Shown here in pieces: positions 47,565 through 59,853 of a DNA stretch of 64,000 nucleotides. Position numbers and translations under genes: made by a program. This stretch comes from Phyto melanocephala (Eukaryota > Arthropoda > Insecta > Diptera > Rhinophoridae). How positions within the stretch are numbered: position 1 is the first letter of the stretch; every line of letters starts with the position of its first letter. The notes beneath the pieces were generated by a model that did no database searches, was not told where the DNA came from, and saw nothing but the letters and a program-made list of their open reading frames with translations. The stretch lies in assembly GCA_941918925.1 (NCBI GenBank), contig OW799234.1:92793978-92857977 (forward strand), given 5' to 3'.

Positions 47565-50323
47565 AATAATCTCACATGGCAATGGAAAAATTTTTCTCAA
47601 ACAATAACATGAAGACTTTTAAGAAAAATTTAAAATTTTCAAAAATTAAAACCAGCAGACCATTTTTAGCATAAGATAATCTGATGATTTTATTTAAAGA
47701 CAAATTTAAATTATTCGTACTTATTCCATTTGTTATTTGTTAGTGGTGAAGCAAATTTTTAATTAACAAAAGAAGGTGAAAATTCAAAAAGATGAGCACC
47801 TACATAAATCAACTCAAGAGCCATTAGTTTTTTATTAAAATAGTTGAACAGTACGTGCAAATAGAGAATCATGTAACAACACTATTTTATAAAATTATAC
47901 AGCTAATTACCCTAGCAGGCCTTACTCCAAGTTTATGCCCATAATCTCTGGACAATAAAATTATTTGAAATCAATATTAAGGATGGATAACATTTGCCTT
48001 AATTGCTTACTTATATAGAAATTGTTTTTTTGTCAATTACGTTAATTTTGTCGTTTACATATATATACCAGGTTAAACTAAAATTTGACCGCAAAAATAA
48101 GGCCACACATAGAAAAATAGTTTACAAGAGAAGTTAATATAAATTTCTTTTCTAATTTCATCTTACAAAGTCACAGTCGGCACCTCACATGCGTAACCTC
48201 ATTCAAAAATTTTCATAATTTTAGAAATAAGTCATTCCGAAAAGAAATTAAAATTTAAAAACCAATTTTTCAGTTTTACTGCGGTAAAACCTTTACTTAA
48301 TGAAAACCATGCATTGAAGTGTTTTGATTTTTCACTCAGAATTTCTTAAAAACAATTAGAAAATCATTTATTACAAATATAATAAATATTTGGATAAGTG
48401 TTAAAAGTAATAATTTCGCTAATATGGTGTTTTTCGTGAGTATGTTGTGGCTATGAGTTTTTCTATCACTTTTTTCTTTTTTAATTTACATGAACGAACA
48501 TGTGTGTCAATAATCGCAAAACAAGGGCTTTTTTAGTAACACATGTATCGTGAGCTGCATGTTCGTAAGTGAAGAATAATTTACGATTCCATTTCTAGGT
48601 CAAAACAACTATGAGGTAACAGTTACTGGTGTAAACATTAATTGCTATTGATAATAAATTTGTTAATTTATTTTGTTTCTTATTTGGTGAATCTCACATT
48701 TTTTATTATCACAGTCACACAAAAGGTTGGTGTCTTTTACATTAAGATAGAATGTCCTATATTTATTTAACTATTATTACTTTCGATTCAATATTTTTAA
48801 CCGACGCCGTGCTTGCCGGCTCAATAACAACTCTGCACTTAAAATTCACTTTTGAAAAATATTTCAGTTAAGTTATTTTCGCCGTTAGGCCTCGATACGT
48901 TTTGTATCAAACAATAACAATTTAAACTAGTTCATGGCGTATGATTAATATTTAATTATGGAACAAATAAATATAACTCATACTAAAAAAAACTAATAAA
49001 AAAATCACATAAATAAAAAGAAAAGTTAATAAACTTGCATTTTAATACCATAAATAATAAAAAAAATATACAATTGACATAAATTCGATAAATTGCCAAC
49101 AACCTGACCTATAAATCTCAAAATACAACCGAAACGAAAACGAAAGAAAAATCTACAAAAAACAACACTTAAACTACAACAACTAAAGACTAACGATTGC
49201 TTATAGTCAACACTTAAATGAAATTGATTTCTATTGAAACAGAAACAACAACAACAACAATATACTCTGACACAGCAAAAAAATAAATTTTTACCTGAAA
49301 TTCTTAAAGCACATAAAACGTCTATAGATTTTAATGAGATTTAAGTCCCAATGTTGATACTGATGCTAAGGTTACTGCGACTTGTGACGATAATGGCGAT
49401 AGCAAACAAATAAGGAGCCACGTCAATCGATAAAAAGGAAATAAATGAAACACAAAAACATTTGTAAAATAATGTCGTTCAAATTTTACTAACAGATGTT
49501 GACTTCTAATTCCATGGTACAGTAACTAGAATAACAAGCAACGTAATGTGCAGGACAACAAACGAAAACCAAGGTACAGAAATTAAAATGAATGTTAGTC
49601 AAAAAAACAACAAAAAAAAATCAACAAAAGTGAAACATCTTGTAAGCTTGTAGTCGATACCAGAGAAAAATGTTTGTTTCAAAATCAAGAAAATAGAAAA
49701 TAAAAGAAGGACACACTACATACAGACGGAGATGAGAAAATCTTATATATATCGTTTAGCATTAAACATAGTAGAACGAAAGCACCACTTTTGAAATAAA
49801 TATTGTTGTAGGTCTTATTATTAATATTTTAGATATCGGCATACCAACCACCAAGAAACCCAAAAATATTATTTTAGAAAATACAGTGGCAAATATTTGG
49901 GAACAAACTATTACTCTAAAGAAATAGTTTAAGGCTTATTAGCTCAAACATAATAATATCTACATTGATTTTGTTTAAAGTAACTAAGCATTATATTAAG
50001 GAAATTTAATTATATATTCTTCATTGCAAAAGTAACAAAAGCATTGAGGTATAAAATTCTAGAAAAAATGTTCTTAAAATTGAAAAACATTTGTAGAATT
50101 CTTCCTGCAAAAATTATTTTAAAGTTTAAAAAACCTTTTATCTACAAAACTATTTTAAAGAAAATTTTTATAAAAAAAATTAAAAAAATCCATTAAAAAA
50201 ATATGTTTTACCTTATCATTGCTTATCTTTTAAATTAAATTAAAAAGAAAATATCTACGGGTTAATATATTTTTATCTTCTTATCCAAAAAAAATCCTAG
50301 ACATTAATGATCTTATTTATATA
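47565..50323. other. AT-rich stretch without recognised gene
   Basis: No coding gene. The minus strand from about 49560 to 49295 has a fly 5'-UTR-like texture (GTTGTTGTTGTTGTTTC, TTTCGTTTTCGTTTCGG) and a CAG-GTAAAA donor-like junction at 49295/49294. This is suggestive only. Confidence 0.4.
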
Positions 50324-50876
50324 AAATGTCCGCCATCTAACGTTTATTTTTCAACTAGTGCTTATTTTGTGAATGGTAACACTTAGCTCATGTCTGATTT
50401 GACAGATAATTAGTTTTATCCTTCCGCTGAACGAATATGGTTGTGCATACGCTTGAACAACGCTGGGAAATATTGCGACATTACTGATTCGCCGATTTTG
50501 CCAAAAAAATCATTCTTTCAGATAAAGCTCATTTTGATCTTGGCGGGTATGTAAACAAGCAAAATTGTCGCATTTGGGGCACAGAAAACCCGCACGCATA
50601 CATCGAAAAGCCGATACACCCAAAACGAATCATTGTTTGGTGCGGATTTTGGTCCAGAGGCATAACTGGGCCATTTTTCTTCGAAAATTAGCAAGGAGTG
50701 GCCGTAGTCAATAGCGATCATTATCGAGCCATGGTAAAGGAATTTTTGTTCACAAAAAATGAAGAGGACGATATTAGCAATATTTTATTTCAACAACACG
50801 GCGCTACGTGTCACACAGTCGAAGCTAAATTTTTTTATAGCATTTTCATAAAAAAAAAGTTATTTGGCGGACCCTT
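50324..50876 (+). mobile_element. Internally deleted mariner-like element, copy 2
   Basis: A 553-bp sibling of the element at 12.1 kb. Left end AAATGTCCGCCATCTAACGTTT; right end GGCGGACCCTT (to 50876); TA flanks at 50322-50323 and 50877-50878. Plus strand: MVVHTLEQRWEILRHY from 50437, then a direct jump to PKKIILSD.AHFDLGGYV, NCRIWGTENPHAYIEKPIHP, IIVWCGFWSRGI and FQQHGATCHTVEA, then the right end. It is better preserved than copy 1 but has stops (TGA near 50484; TAG near 50688). The second catalytic Asp is His (CAC). It keeps 16-17 bases near 50375 that copy 1 has lost. Confidence 0.85.
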
Positions 50877-50879
50877 TAT

Positions 50880-53275
50880 ATTATTAGGCTTTAGTAAATA
50901 AAAATTCTAGAAAAAATCAATTTCAGCAACCTTTTAAGAACGTTTATTGATTTCAAATGAGGCTGTAAGTGTATGTCTTCAATTTAATCACAAATTTAAA
51001 TCAATTTCAATACTTCGTTTCTGTTTGAAAATTTTTAAAAATGTTAAAAAAATCTTTAATTTAAGTCACAGTAAACATTGTTTTTAATAATATTTTATTT
51101 AAGAAAACTAGTGAAAACTCTTTATCCCACTGTAATTCTCTACTCTATAATACAAAACTACTTAGACTATGTTTTAATCAAAGAAAACAAAAAAGAAGTC
51201 AAGATTACAACTTGACAATAGAACTCAATCTCTCTTTGTTTTAAAAATTGAAGATAATAAAAGAGGAAATACTTCAATATTTTGTAATATTTACATCTAG
51301 AATTTTATTTACTTCTTATTGGTTGAATGTTGTTTTATATCTTGTTCTATTTTTCCAACTTAAAGTTAATCAAAACTTAAAATAATAATAATAATAATAA
51401 TAGTGTTTTTTGAAGTTGTTAATAGCAATTTCAAAAAAACTAACACTTGATTGTAATCCCACTGCCCTGGTTGCTAAAGATTCCAAAGATAATATTTGCA
51501 TAATTTTATTTTCTTTTTGAAGCAGAAAAAGTATCTAACACAAAAACTACAACTTTAAAATTGCAATAAAAAAACAATATTCTAAACATGCTGTCAGTGT
51601 TCTGGTATAATGTGGTTTGATTTAAATCTAAAGTTCTTATTTTTGCTTTTTATAATTTTTTTGATAACAAATTATGTTTTTAAATGGACTTTTGTAAGTG
51701 CACAGTAAGAGATAGAATTAAAGCCATGAAAAAAAATTATTTAATGTAAAATATTTTAACATAAAATATATTTGATAATTAATTTTATTAATTACCAAAT
51801 CAATATAAAAGAGTGTTTAGGCTCTGTGATTTTATGTTGCAATATCGAGCATCAGTAACAGTCACTGTCTTACCAGCCACATTTTAAAAAAATTTAAGTG
51901 ATAATTCTGGAAACCAACACAACCATCAAGGTTTTCGCACATATTTTTTGTACAATTTTCAAAATTCGGCCGGTAAGTATTCATTACCTATAAAATATTG
52001 TTAAATGATAAGGCGATGCTGTCGAATTGTTTTTTAACACCATTAAAACTTTGCTGCACAAATAGTGGTAAATTCAAATATGCCGATAATATTGGGGCGC
52101 CTTTTACATTTACATAAATAAAAGTACATTCAGTGTAAGTGTTTTTCTTAGGATTTGATGAAAATTTCAATGATTTTCCAACAGTTTTCTACAAATAACT
52201 ACATGAGCTGGTAAGTGAATATATATGCGTGTATCTCAATAGCACACATTAGTGTACATATTCGTGCATGTATCTATGAATACAAATATCCCAACCGCTA
52301 AACACACACGTCGTGACTATATATTTGTCTACCTTTTGTGTTCTATACAGTTTTGTAGAATGTCTGTGTTCAAATGCAAACACTGCTTATTCTTGTACAT
52401 ACAAAGACAGTTTAAATTCATGAACATGCTCACATATCCACACGTATAAGGACAGACTGTAGTTACGCACGCAGGCAGGCAAACACTTGTACCTACAATC
52501 TAATTTTCATGCTTTTACAAAAACCAAAAAGTTACAGACAATCTTTCATATAGAAACGTACTCAAATTTAGATAGCTCTAAGTTTTCTTTTACTCACATA
52601 TACGTGCACATACACACACATGCGATTTATTCCCATATAAACGTGTTGTAAATGTATAACTCAGTAATGAACAACACATGGGGCAAATCAAATTAGAAAA
52701 ACCACATATGTATACGGTTCCCTTGTTGCCGCTTATGCAGAATTGCCATTATTAAGGGAATGCCAGAGAAATTTAAATCAATTTCTGTTAGAGTTAAAAA
52801 GTAAAGGGGCAATTTATATGCTCTCCTAAGCAGGTATATAGAGAGTGGTACTCTTTTATAATATTTTGGGTCATATAGTGTTTTTTATTGACAATTGTTG
52901 AACTATTAAAAGTAGAGGATGGTTCTTATACCTGCTTAAAATTTTGTAAGGTAATAAATATTTATTTTAATTTATGCTTTACTGAACATAGTTTCAATTA
53001 AAAAGTATTCAAATTAGGATATTTATTATCCAATTAGCAAAAAATTTGTTACCACTACAAATTGGCTTAACATGTGGACAAAAAGAACTTTTTTTACTTA
53101 ATCCAAAAGACTGTAAGTCTTAAAGTTATTCTACAAGCCATATCAATTAATTTGGTTTAAACGGAAAACACTAAAGGCCATTACTACAACTTGGAACAAG
53201 TTAGGGGTAAAATTTATTCAGGCGGATAAGCAGTTATTCATTATTAAATCTTCACTTTAATCTAAAATAAGCGGC
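50880..53275. other. AT-rich stretch without recognised gene
   Basis: No gene or element recognised. AAT microsatellite at 51380-51403. Confidence 0.45.
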
Positions 53276-53279
53276 AAAT

Positions 53280-53856
53280 TACGCTGTAATAATGCTTAAC
53301 TATTTGACCATTGCCCAGAAATGCCGGGTGTTTCTTGAGGAGATATCTAGACATTTGACGGTTAGTCTTGTGTGTGTTCCAGGACATGGGGATATTAATG
53401 GTAATAATAGAGCTGATGCACTTGCAAAAGCCGTTACTACCTTAGATTCGGTTGAGTTCAGTTGTGCTTTGGGTATTCCCTTATCGAAGGGTAAGAAGCT
53501 AATCTCGCATCGATTCTATTTGGATTCCAAGAAACGATGGGTGAGAAAACCCACTTGCTTGAAAACGAAAAAGATATGGCCTTACATGGATGCTTCTTTG
53601 TAATTGTTCTGCATTTGGGGACTTGAGACACCAGATTCTAGGTCTGCGAATACTTGAAAGTAAAACTTGTCTTTCCGCAGTTGATCTGGGAAAGATCCAC
53701 ACCTTTATAAACAGGACAGAATGGCTGAGAAACGACGGCCAGAGGACATAGACAATCGGGCGTTGGTGCCTACGGTATCACATCTAGACCCTCAGAGGAC
53801 ACAAGTGAGCTATGCCTTCGGGCGGCTGCCGAATCTAACCTAACCTAACCTTATGT
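53280..53856 (+). mobile_element. LINE 3' fragment (R1/LOA-like) with CCTAA tail
   Basis: Contains the end of an ORF2 with the RNase H C-terminal motif and the terminal domain, a short 3' UTR (53752-53835) and an AATCTAACCTAACCTAACC tail (53834-53852). It is 5'-truncated, and an internal deletion around 53598 removes the CCHC region. The 5' boundary is uncertain and no clear target duplication was found. Confidence 0.65.
53292..53751 (+). pseudogene. LINE ORF2 C-terminal region, frame-broken
   Basis: First part (53292-53603): HLTVSLVCVPGHGDINGNNR then ADALAKAVTT, i.e. the end of an RNase H domain with the VPGH.D..GN..AD..A motif, then LGIPLSKGKKLI and W..KPTCLKTKKIWP, typical of the linker in R1/LOA-like LINEs. 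After a shift at about 53598 a second frame (53599-53751) reads CNCSAFGDLRHQILGL, then an approximately 30-residue tail ending in a stop. The zinc-finger cysteine array normally between them is largely missing, so an internal deletion joins the two. Not functional. Confidence 0.7.
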
Positions 53857-53974
53857 ATTTCATTATATACATATATAAATAAATATAAACGATAGTCATT
53901 AATCAGATACTAGAAAATGATTAGCATTTCTGCAGAACATTCAACAAAAACTTTGAAGAACTTATACCAGCTAA

Positions 53975-54074
53975 TGCGAATGACCTGGCTTCGTGACTTG
54001 AGACCGGGAATGGGTCGTTTGTAGGGTCTTGGCTCTTTTTTGGCTTTAGTTTGTTGTTCACTTCTCACCTTTTC

Positions 54075-54120
<46 letters not shown>

Positions 54121-54446
54121 TGAAAATCCATATTTGTAATACAATAATACAAAATACAATTTCTATTTGGGGTCTCAGCGCCACTAAGGCATTACAGAGA
54201 CAAGTTGGTAGTATAAGAAGTTAAATACAATGTATTACAGAGGAAAAAAAAAAATATATTCATATAGATAAATTTTATAATTTACTAATTTATAATGTAA
54301 AATTCTTTCTTTCTTCTTTCCTTCTCTTCTTATCGTGTTCTGATTTCTATCTCTTTTATTACTTTTAAGGCGTCACAATGGACCGTATTGGTCTCTGGGT
54401 GAGGGTGTGAAGGTTGCATCACACCGGCCTTACTTACCTACCTACC
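53975..54446 (+). mobile_element. Short LINE-type insertion with 12-bp target duplication
   Basis: Flanked by TATACCAGCTAA at 53963-53974 and 54447-54458, a perfect 12-bp direct repeat. The right end is a simple tail CTTACTTACCTACCTACC (54429-54446), preceded by GC-richer CACAATGGACCGTATTGG and GGTTGCATCACACCGGCC. A 37-base T run occupies the centre (54082-54118). Target duplication plus simple tail indicates target-primed reverse transcription of a heavily 5'-truncated or SINE-sized element. The family is not identified and there is no ORF. Confidence 0.65.
54082..54118. repeat. Homopolymer T37
   Basis: Uninterrupted run of 37 T inside the LINE-type insertion. On minus it follows AAT in ..CAATAAA-like context, so an antisense poly-A interpretation is also possible. 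Confidence 0.9.
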
Positions 54447-54458
54447 TATACCAGCTAA

Positions 54459-57400
54459 AAGGTAACTTTTAATACTAAGCTTTTAAGAATCATAATTTCA
54501 TATATGTATTTGTGACCCTTAAACTTGAAGTCACTATAGTTGCATATATAAAGTTTTAGGGTGTACATGAGAAGGCTGTATTAAAGAAGGCATTTAATGA
54601 ACGTTTACTTTTATGAAATTTACTATCTATTGGCTGTCAATACTAAATAGAAACTACATTGTGCACGTGCCAGAATCTTTCATAATAAAACTGCTAAATG
54701 TCAAATAAAGGCTACTTTTTCTCGCATTCTTACAACAATTAATGCAATCTTGATAAAATTGAACACCATATAGCCTACTTTTCTATTCGTCCACAATTTT
54801 TAAATATCTTTCTGTATTCCCCCATAATTCCTAATAAATTATAAATTCGATCATTAAGTTAGGTTGGGTTGATAAAATAGGGACATTAAAATCTATGAGA
54901 GGTATATATTTTTACACGATACCTTAAACTTACTTAAAAGTGATGACTTACAATTATTATATGTTTTAACTACAATCAAAAATACAATCATAAAATGTTA
55001 CACCAAGGTATAATTCAGCTTTCAGAGGAAGCGGAAAAAAACAAACGTTAAAAAATTAGAATATACAATCAAATACATTGCCCATCGAATGGTTCACATC
55101 TTGTAAATGAACATTTTAAATGTTGTAATATAATTTCCATTGGAGGAATCATACTTTGTTAGTCTTTATCATACATTTGTATTTCCAAACAAAATTCTAT
55201 ATATACAATCATAAAATTCTACTTTCGCAAACGGAATTCTTTGATTGGCAATGATTTTGGTACTCACAACCGATACTGTTTTCTCTATGCACTCTAAGAC
55301 TATGAAAAGTCCAACCTTGAATTGGTTTCTTTTTATACAGATACAGACTTTTTAACAATAAGTGGTAATGAATATTTCTTGCTTTACAACGATTAAAAAA
55401 ATATTCTAAATAATTTTTCTGCAATACACATATTTTAATATAAATAAAATATTTATTAAGTCCCCTCTCTGTAAAAGTTAACTAAAAAAATCATTTTCAA
55501 GCTAAGTTGCCGATATTTATTTTATATTTAAAATAACACAACTATTTGTTAGACAATTTTGCATACAAAGAATACGCAAATTATTTTAGATGTTACAAAC
55601 AATCTTCTTAACACGTGTATACACACATACATGTATACATATACACAACCTTTTTTACACTTTTTAAGGGGTGTCGAAATGCAAGTTGAGCCGGAAGTCA
55701 TTGTAACAGCAAAACGGAAATCAACAAATTTATTCAAGAAGCATTAGGAAAAAACGTCTAACGTCTATATACTTATGTATATTTGTGTGTATGTCAAAAT
55801 ATATATCTAAATATATCTTTGTGTAAAATTGTTGTAACACTAAAATGTAAATGAATTTTCTTTGGCTGGATATGGGTTGCTATGTTTGTAATAGAAAATA
55901 TTTTTTAAAAAGTAATATGCTGATCATGATGATATTACAACATGTCAAAAAAACGTACTAACTTAAATATGTAGACAGACAGACAGACATTTATAATATA
56001 ACAGACACATATATTTGGGCAAAGTAAGAAAAAAATTTAGATACTATAACAAATATGCATATATATAAGAAATGTTTCATGTTTTTTGGAATATTTTTTT
56101 AAGAATTTTATTCTTTTTTATTAATTTATGTAGATATAAAAGATTTTTATGTACTTAAGTACCGTAAAGTTTTTGTTTTATTTTTGGCAAAGAAATTTTT
56201 TTTTTTTTTTCAAGAAAATAAAAAAAGTATAAAAAGCTATTTTACGATTGATGTTAAATTCATATTAGTTGTAGTTTAGATGTCTGCTTTCTCTTTTGTA
56301 ATGTAACAATTTATGAACATAGAAATGTATGTATGTATGTATGTATCATATGGCATTTAGTTATTTCGTCTTCATACTTTTTATTATTGCTGCTTTTTAA
56401 ATTAAATAATACTATTAATTTCAAAATAATATTAAGTTTAAATCAGACATTAATTTTTAGTCCTCATAGAAGGTCTTAATTGTATGTTAGAACATTGAAG
56501 TATATTGATGTAAATTTAAGTATCAAGATTCTCATTGATTCCATTCATTTAGTAGCTATGCCCCACTGGACAATTGTCGCTTATGCCAGTAGCATTGACT
56601 TTGAAATCTTAGGATTTTTCTTAAATCATGTGTTATTTTGGCACCGAAAATATCTAATCAATTCTCAGTCTCTAAATGTAAATTCAGTTTTGTTTTATTT
56701 ACTTGTAAATGAAATCAGATAAATAAAAATCAGATACTGGAAATTTGAGCAAACTGTAATGTACCTGCACTGATTTTTCGTGTTATTAGTTTTATTTTAG
56801 TTAAATGCTCCCGTTTAATTTAATTTAACGCCATCTGTTTGTGAAGATGTATTTACCACTCAAACTTGTTTTTTTCTATTGACGTTTATCTCGTATTTTA
56901 TTCACGAAAATATTTTCTTATTTTCTAAGCGAAAATGCTGAAAAAAAATTCGCGCCAAGCTGTGAATGTGAAGCCGAGCTTTCGTGGTAGCAATATGAAT
57001 ATCTGTCGGCCATTACACTTTAAAGTCATTTGCCAATAAGATCGAAAAATTACATCATATATTTTTGGTTTTGTGGGAAAATTTTAGATCAAAAAGTAAC
57101 TTCAATAAGTGGTTTTCTAATTTGATTTAAATAAAATTGCTTGCAATTAAACTATTTTGTAAGTATTGTCATTACAATTTATTGTTTTAGTATGTAGTAT
57201 GTGTTTAACCAAATTCTTGATACTTAGCGATTTGCAAGAAAAGAAAAGAGAAGAAAAGTGTGGATAAATATATTTCGTAAAGGCTGTAAGAATATTTTTT
57301 TTTTTATTCGCTCTTCCCCCAGGTGCCATCTCCAAAGGGTAATTAATTATTGCTTAATATGTTACTCATATGAACTTAAGATTGTATAACTTTTGTTTTT

Positions 57401-58972
57401 ACATTTAGATTTGGCACCTAGTCTAATTGGTCCATTTCTCTTAAGGAGTAAAAGCAGAAGATGTCACCCTCTCTTCATTTCTATTAGTAGTGATAACATC
57501 AAGTATATTCGATTGCCTCATTAGTCTCAGTTCTATTAAAACCGGTGACTGTAAAGCATAAAACCCGCAGTAAATATAATCAGTTAATTTGTTGTTGTGA
57601 AAAAAAAAACACAAAAAAGAAAAAAGAAGAAGAAAAATCTTAAATTTAAACTGATTTAGTTAAATGGAAATTAAAAGTAAAAAAAATACTAGTATTCTAA
57701 AGTTATAAAACAGCTTCAAGCTTGGCATTATATACAAGTAATACATTGATTTATAATTTGTGATAGTGTTATTTGTAAGATTAGTTTTCTAAATTATTTA
57801 AACGTGTTTGCAAAAAAAAAGGAAAAAAAGGAAAGAAAATTGATGAAGATAGAAAAGAGTAAAAGATTACCGTTAATAGTTAGTAACCATTTCATTTTTG
57901 TTCGTAATTCTATATTTTAAATAACCATTAAAATTATAATTTCTTACATTCCTGTGTAAAAATTGGCATATTGTGGTTAGTGAAATTCGTTCCATATATT
58001 AGCTTATTGTTTTTGTATTTTGCAGTTAAAACATAAAAAAAATTCGTGCATTAGCTGTGTTTTTTTTATATCATTGATTTAAGCAAAATATTTCTCTTTG
58101 GTAATTTGTTTATAATCATTTGTATAGCAACATCAACGTAACGAAATGAAAGAGAATTATCAGCTGCAGCAACATCAACAAAGATCTTTGGATATGTAAG
58201 CAAAGCTGGATAAAGTAAGTTTTACGTTTTTTTTATATTATCTTTCGTTTTTATTTTTATTAAGTAAAAAAAAAATATTTTATTTTTGTTTTGGTTACAC
58301 GAATATGTCAATTTTGTGTAAGGAGACCAGCTAAAATATAATATTCAAATATTCAAATAGTTCTTAGTTTATTTTTATTAATTTTTAATTTTACTAGTTT
58401 TGTTTAAACTTCGTATGCATGCAATTGACTTAAATTTTATAGTATTATATTTTAGCTGAACCTTGATTTTTATAGTATTGTTTTTATTTTTTTTTTATAT
58501 TATTACTCTTATTGCTAATTTTTGTTATATATATAAATATTATTTTTATTATTTACCTATGCATTTTTAGTTACTGTTAATAAATTAATCATGTCTGCTT
58601 AATTTTTCTATCTTTCTGTTTTTCTGTTGTTTGTTCAAATTAGGGTTACCGTTGAAGTAATTTGAGGTACAGAATTTTAATATGGCCAAATTAAATTTTT
58701 TTATTTGGTTTGTGATCTGGCCCTATGTCAATGATTTTATTTCTTTTTTTTATAAATTTTCATCCACATTCGCATATTTCTTTTAGCACGCATAATAAAA
58801 AAAAATAAAATTTATAATGCAACTAAGTGGCATTTGGGTAACAGTTTTTTTTTGAACCCCCCCCATTCCGACGAGTTTTAAGGCTGGTGTAAAAGCGTGC
58901 TTGTTTTTAGTATTACCCTTATTAATAATTGCCATGATTTCAGCTTTGTCCTAGTTGTACGTTATAAATTTT
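54459..58972. other. AT-rich stretch; its right part should contain the 5' LTR
   Basis: No host gene recognised. Includes repeat D copy 2 (55260-55287), a GTAT tetranucleotide run (56327-56345), a 34-codon ORF from ATG 56935 to TAA 57039 in locally GC-richer sequence, and a possible exon end (CAGCTGCAGCAACATCAACA near 58162, then AAA-GTAAGT at 58212-58220). The 5' LTR of the retrotransposon must end just before 58973, but its start cannot be set without the 3' LTR, which lies outside the window. Confidence 0.4.
55260..55287. repeat. Short dispersed repeat D, copy 2
   Basis: TACTCACAACCGATACTGTT plus TTCTCT, same orientation as 34745-34772. The wider context AAATTTTA/CTATCGCAAA versus AAAATTCTACTTTCGCAAAC suggests the homology extends about 60 bases upstream. 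Confidence 0.65.
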
Positions 58973-58996
58973 TGGCGCCCAACGTGGGGCCCGAAC
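58973..58996 (+). other. Primer-binding site, tRNA-Lys(CUU)
   Basis: TGGCGCCCAACGTGGGGC (58973-58990) is the exact complement of the CCA-tailed 3' end of fly tRNA-Lys(CUU). The match continues to 58996 with a single mismatch at 58991 (C instead of T). It primes minus-strand cDNA synthesis and marks the end of the 5' LTR. Confidence 0.85.
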
Positions 58997-59135
58997 ATTT
59001 CAACAATTGTGTTTTTGTACATCATTTCTATATTTAGTTTGTTCGGACCCTAATATTTTTAACATTTTAATAATGTTTCTTGAGTGTTTAAATATTGTGT
59101 GGAATTTATTAATGATTTTTTAGAATTTCATTTTT

Positions 59136-59410
59136 AACCGATAATGTTTTTGCGCTCAGGCTTTTATTCTTAAATATTAAGTAAACTGATTATACTTCGT
59201 TTGGAATATAGTTTAAGATAAAATAATGCAGTCTTTTTCTATCCACCGTTGTAACAGTTTGCATATAATTGTTAACCGACAACCTTTTTAATTCTCAGAC
59301 CTTAAATCTGAAGTATTTAGTAAACTGTTTGTACTTTGTTTGGAATATAGACTAAGATAGAAGAATGCGGTCTTCTTCTATCCACAGTTACAACAGTTTA
59401 CAACATCATT
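59136..59410 (+). repeat. 138-bp tandem duplication in retrotransposon leader
   Basis: Units begin AACCGATAATG (59136) and AACCGACAACC (59274). Both contain TTAGTAAACTG-like, TTTGGAATATAG and TCTATCCACMGTT blocks and end near GTAACAGTTT / CAACAGTTT. Substitutions are spread through both, so the duplication is not recent. Located in the untranslated leader between primer site and gag. Confidence 0.8.
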
Positions 59411-59853
59411 TTCGTTTATTGCCAATGTCGGAAATATATGAAAAAAAAAAACAAAATTAAAACATTTTACTTAGACATACACATGTGAATAAAATACATT
59501 AGTTTGCTTCGATTGTATACCTTACTTTGAACAACAACAATAAACAGAAAATAAGTTGAAATTGTTTATTTTATATACATATTAAAATATCAAAATTCTA
59601 TGTGAATAATTTAGCATCTTTGGCATTTAAAAAACTTGTATTAGCTAATTATTTAATAGGCTCATAAATACTACTATACTATAATAAGAGAATCACATAA
59701 AAGCTTTTCTTGAGGAATTGGTTTTTGTAACATTATACCTACTTTTATATTTTCCTTTATATTTTGTAGTCAATTCAGAGACTCATAACCTGTTAGATTT
59801 CGTTTCATCTCATATTGTTATATATACATATATTTTTTTTATTATTTAGTATA

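Noticed and set aside
53834..53853. Telomere-type CCTAA repeats
   Set aside because: Only about three units, directly after a LINE 3' UTR. Flies lack such telomeres; this is the element's tail.
58160..58220. Coding exon with QLQQHQQRS peptide and GTAAGT donor
   Set aside because: The ORF is only 17 codons with a stop before the donor. It may lie inside the undetermined LTR, so it is too weak to annotate as a gene.
57500..58972. Explicit 5' LTR coordinates
   Set aside because: The LTR must end just before 58973, but without the 3' LTR in the window no start or TG...CA boundary can be justified.
59815..59853. Gag start at 59815
   Set aside because: The codon there is TTG, not ATG. The first ATG in frame is 59854, with the intervening sequence being a T-rich, acceptor-like tract.
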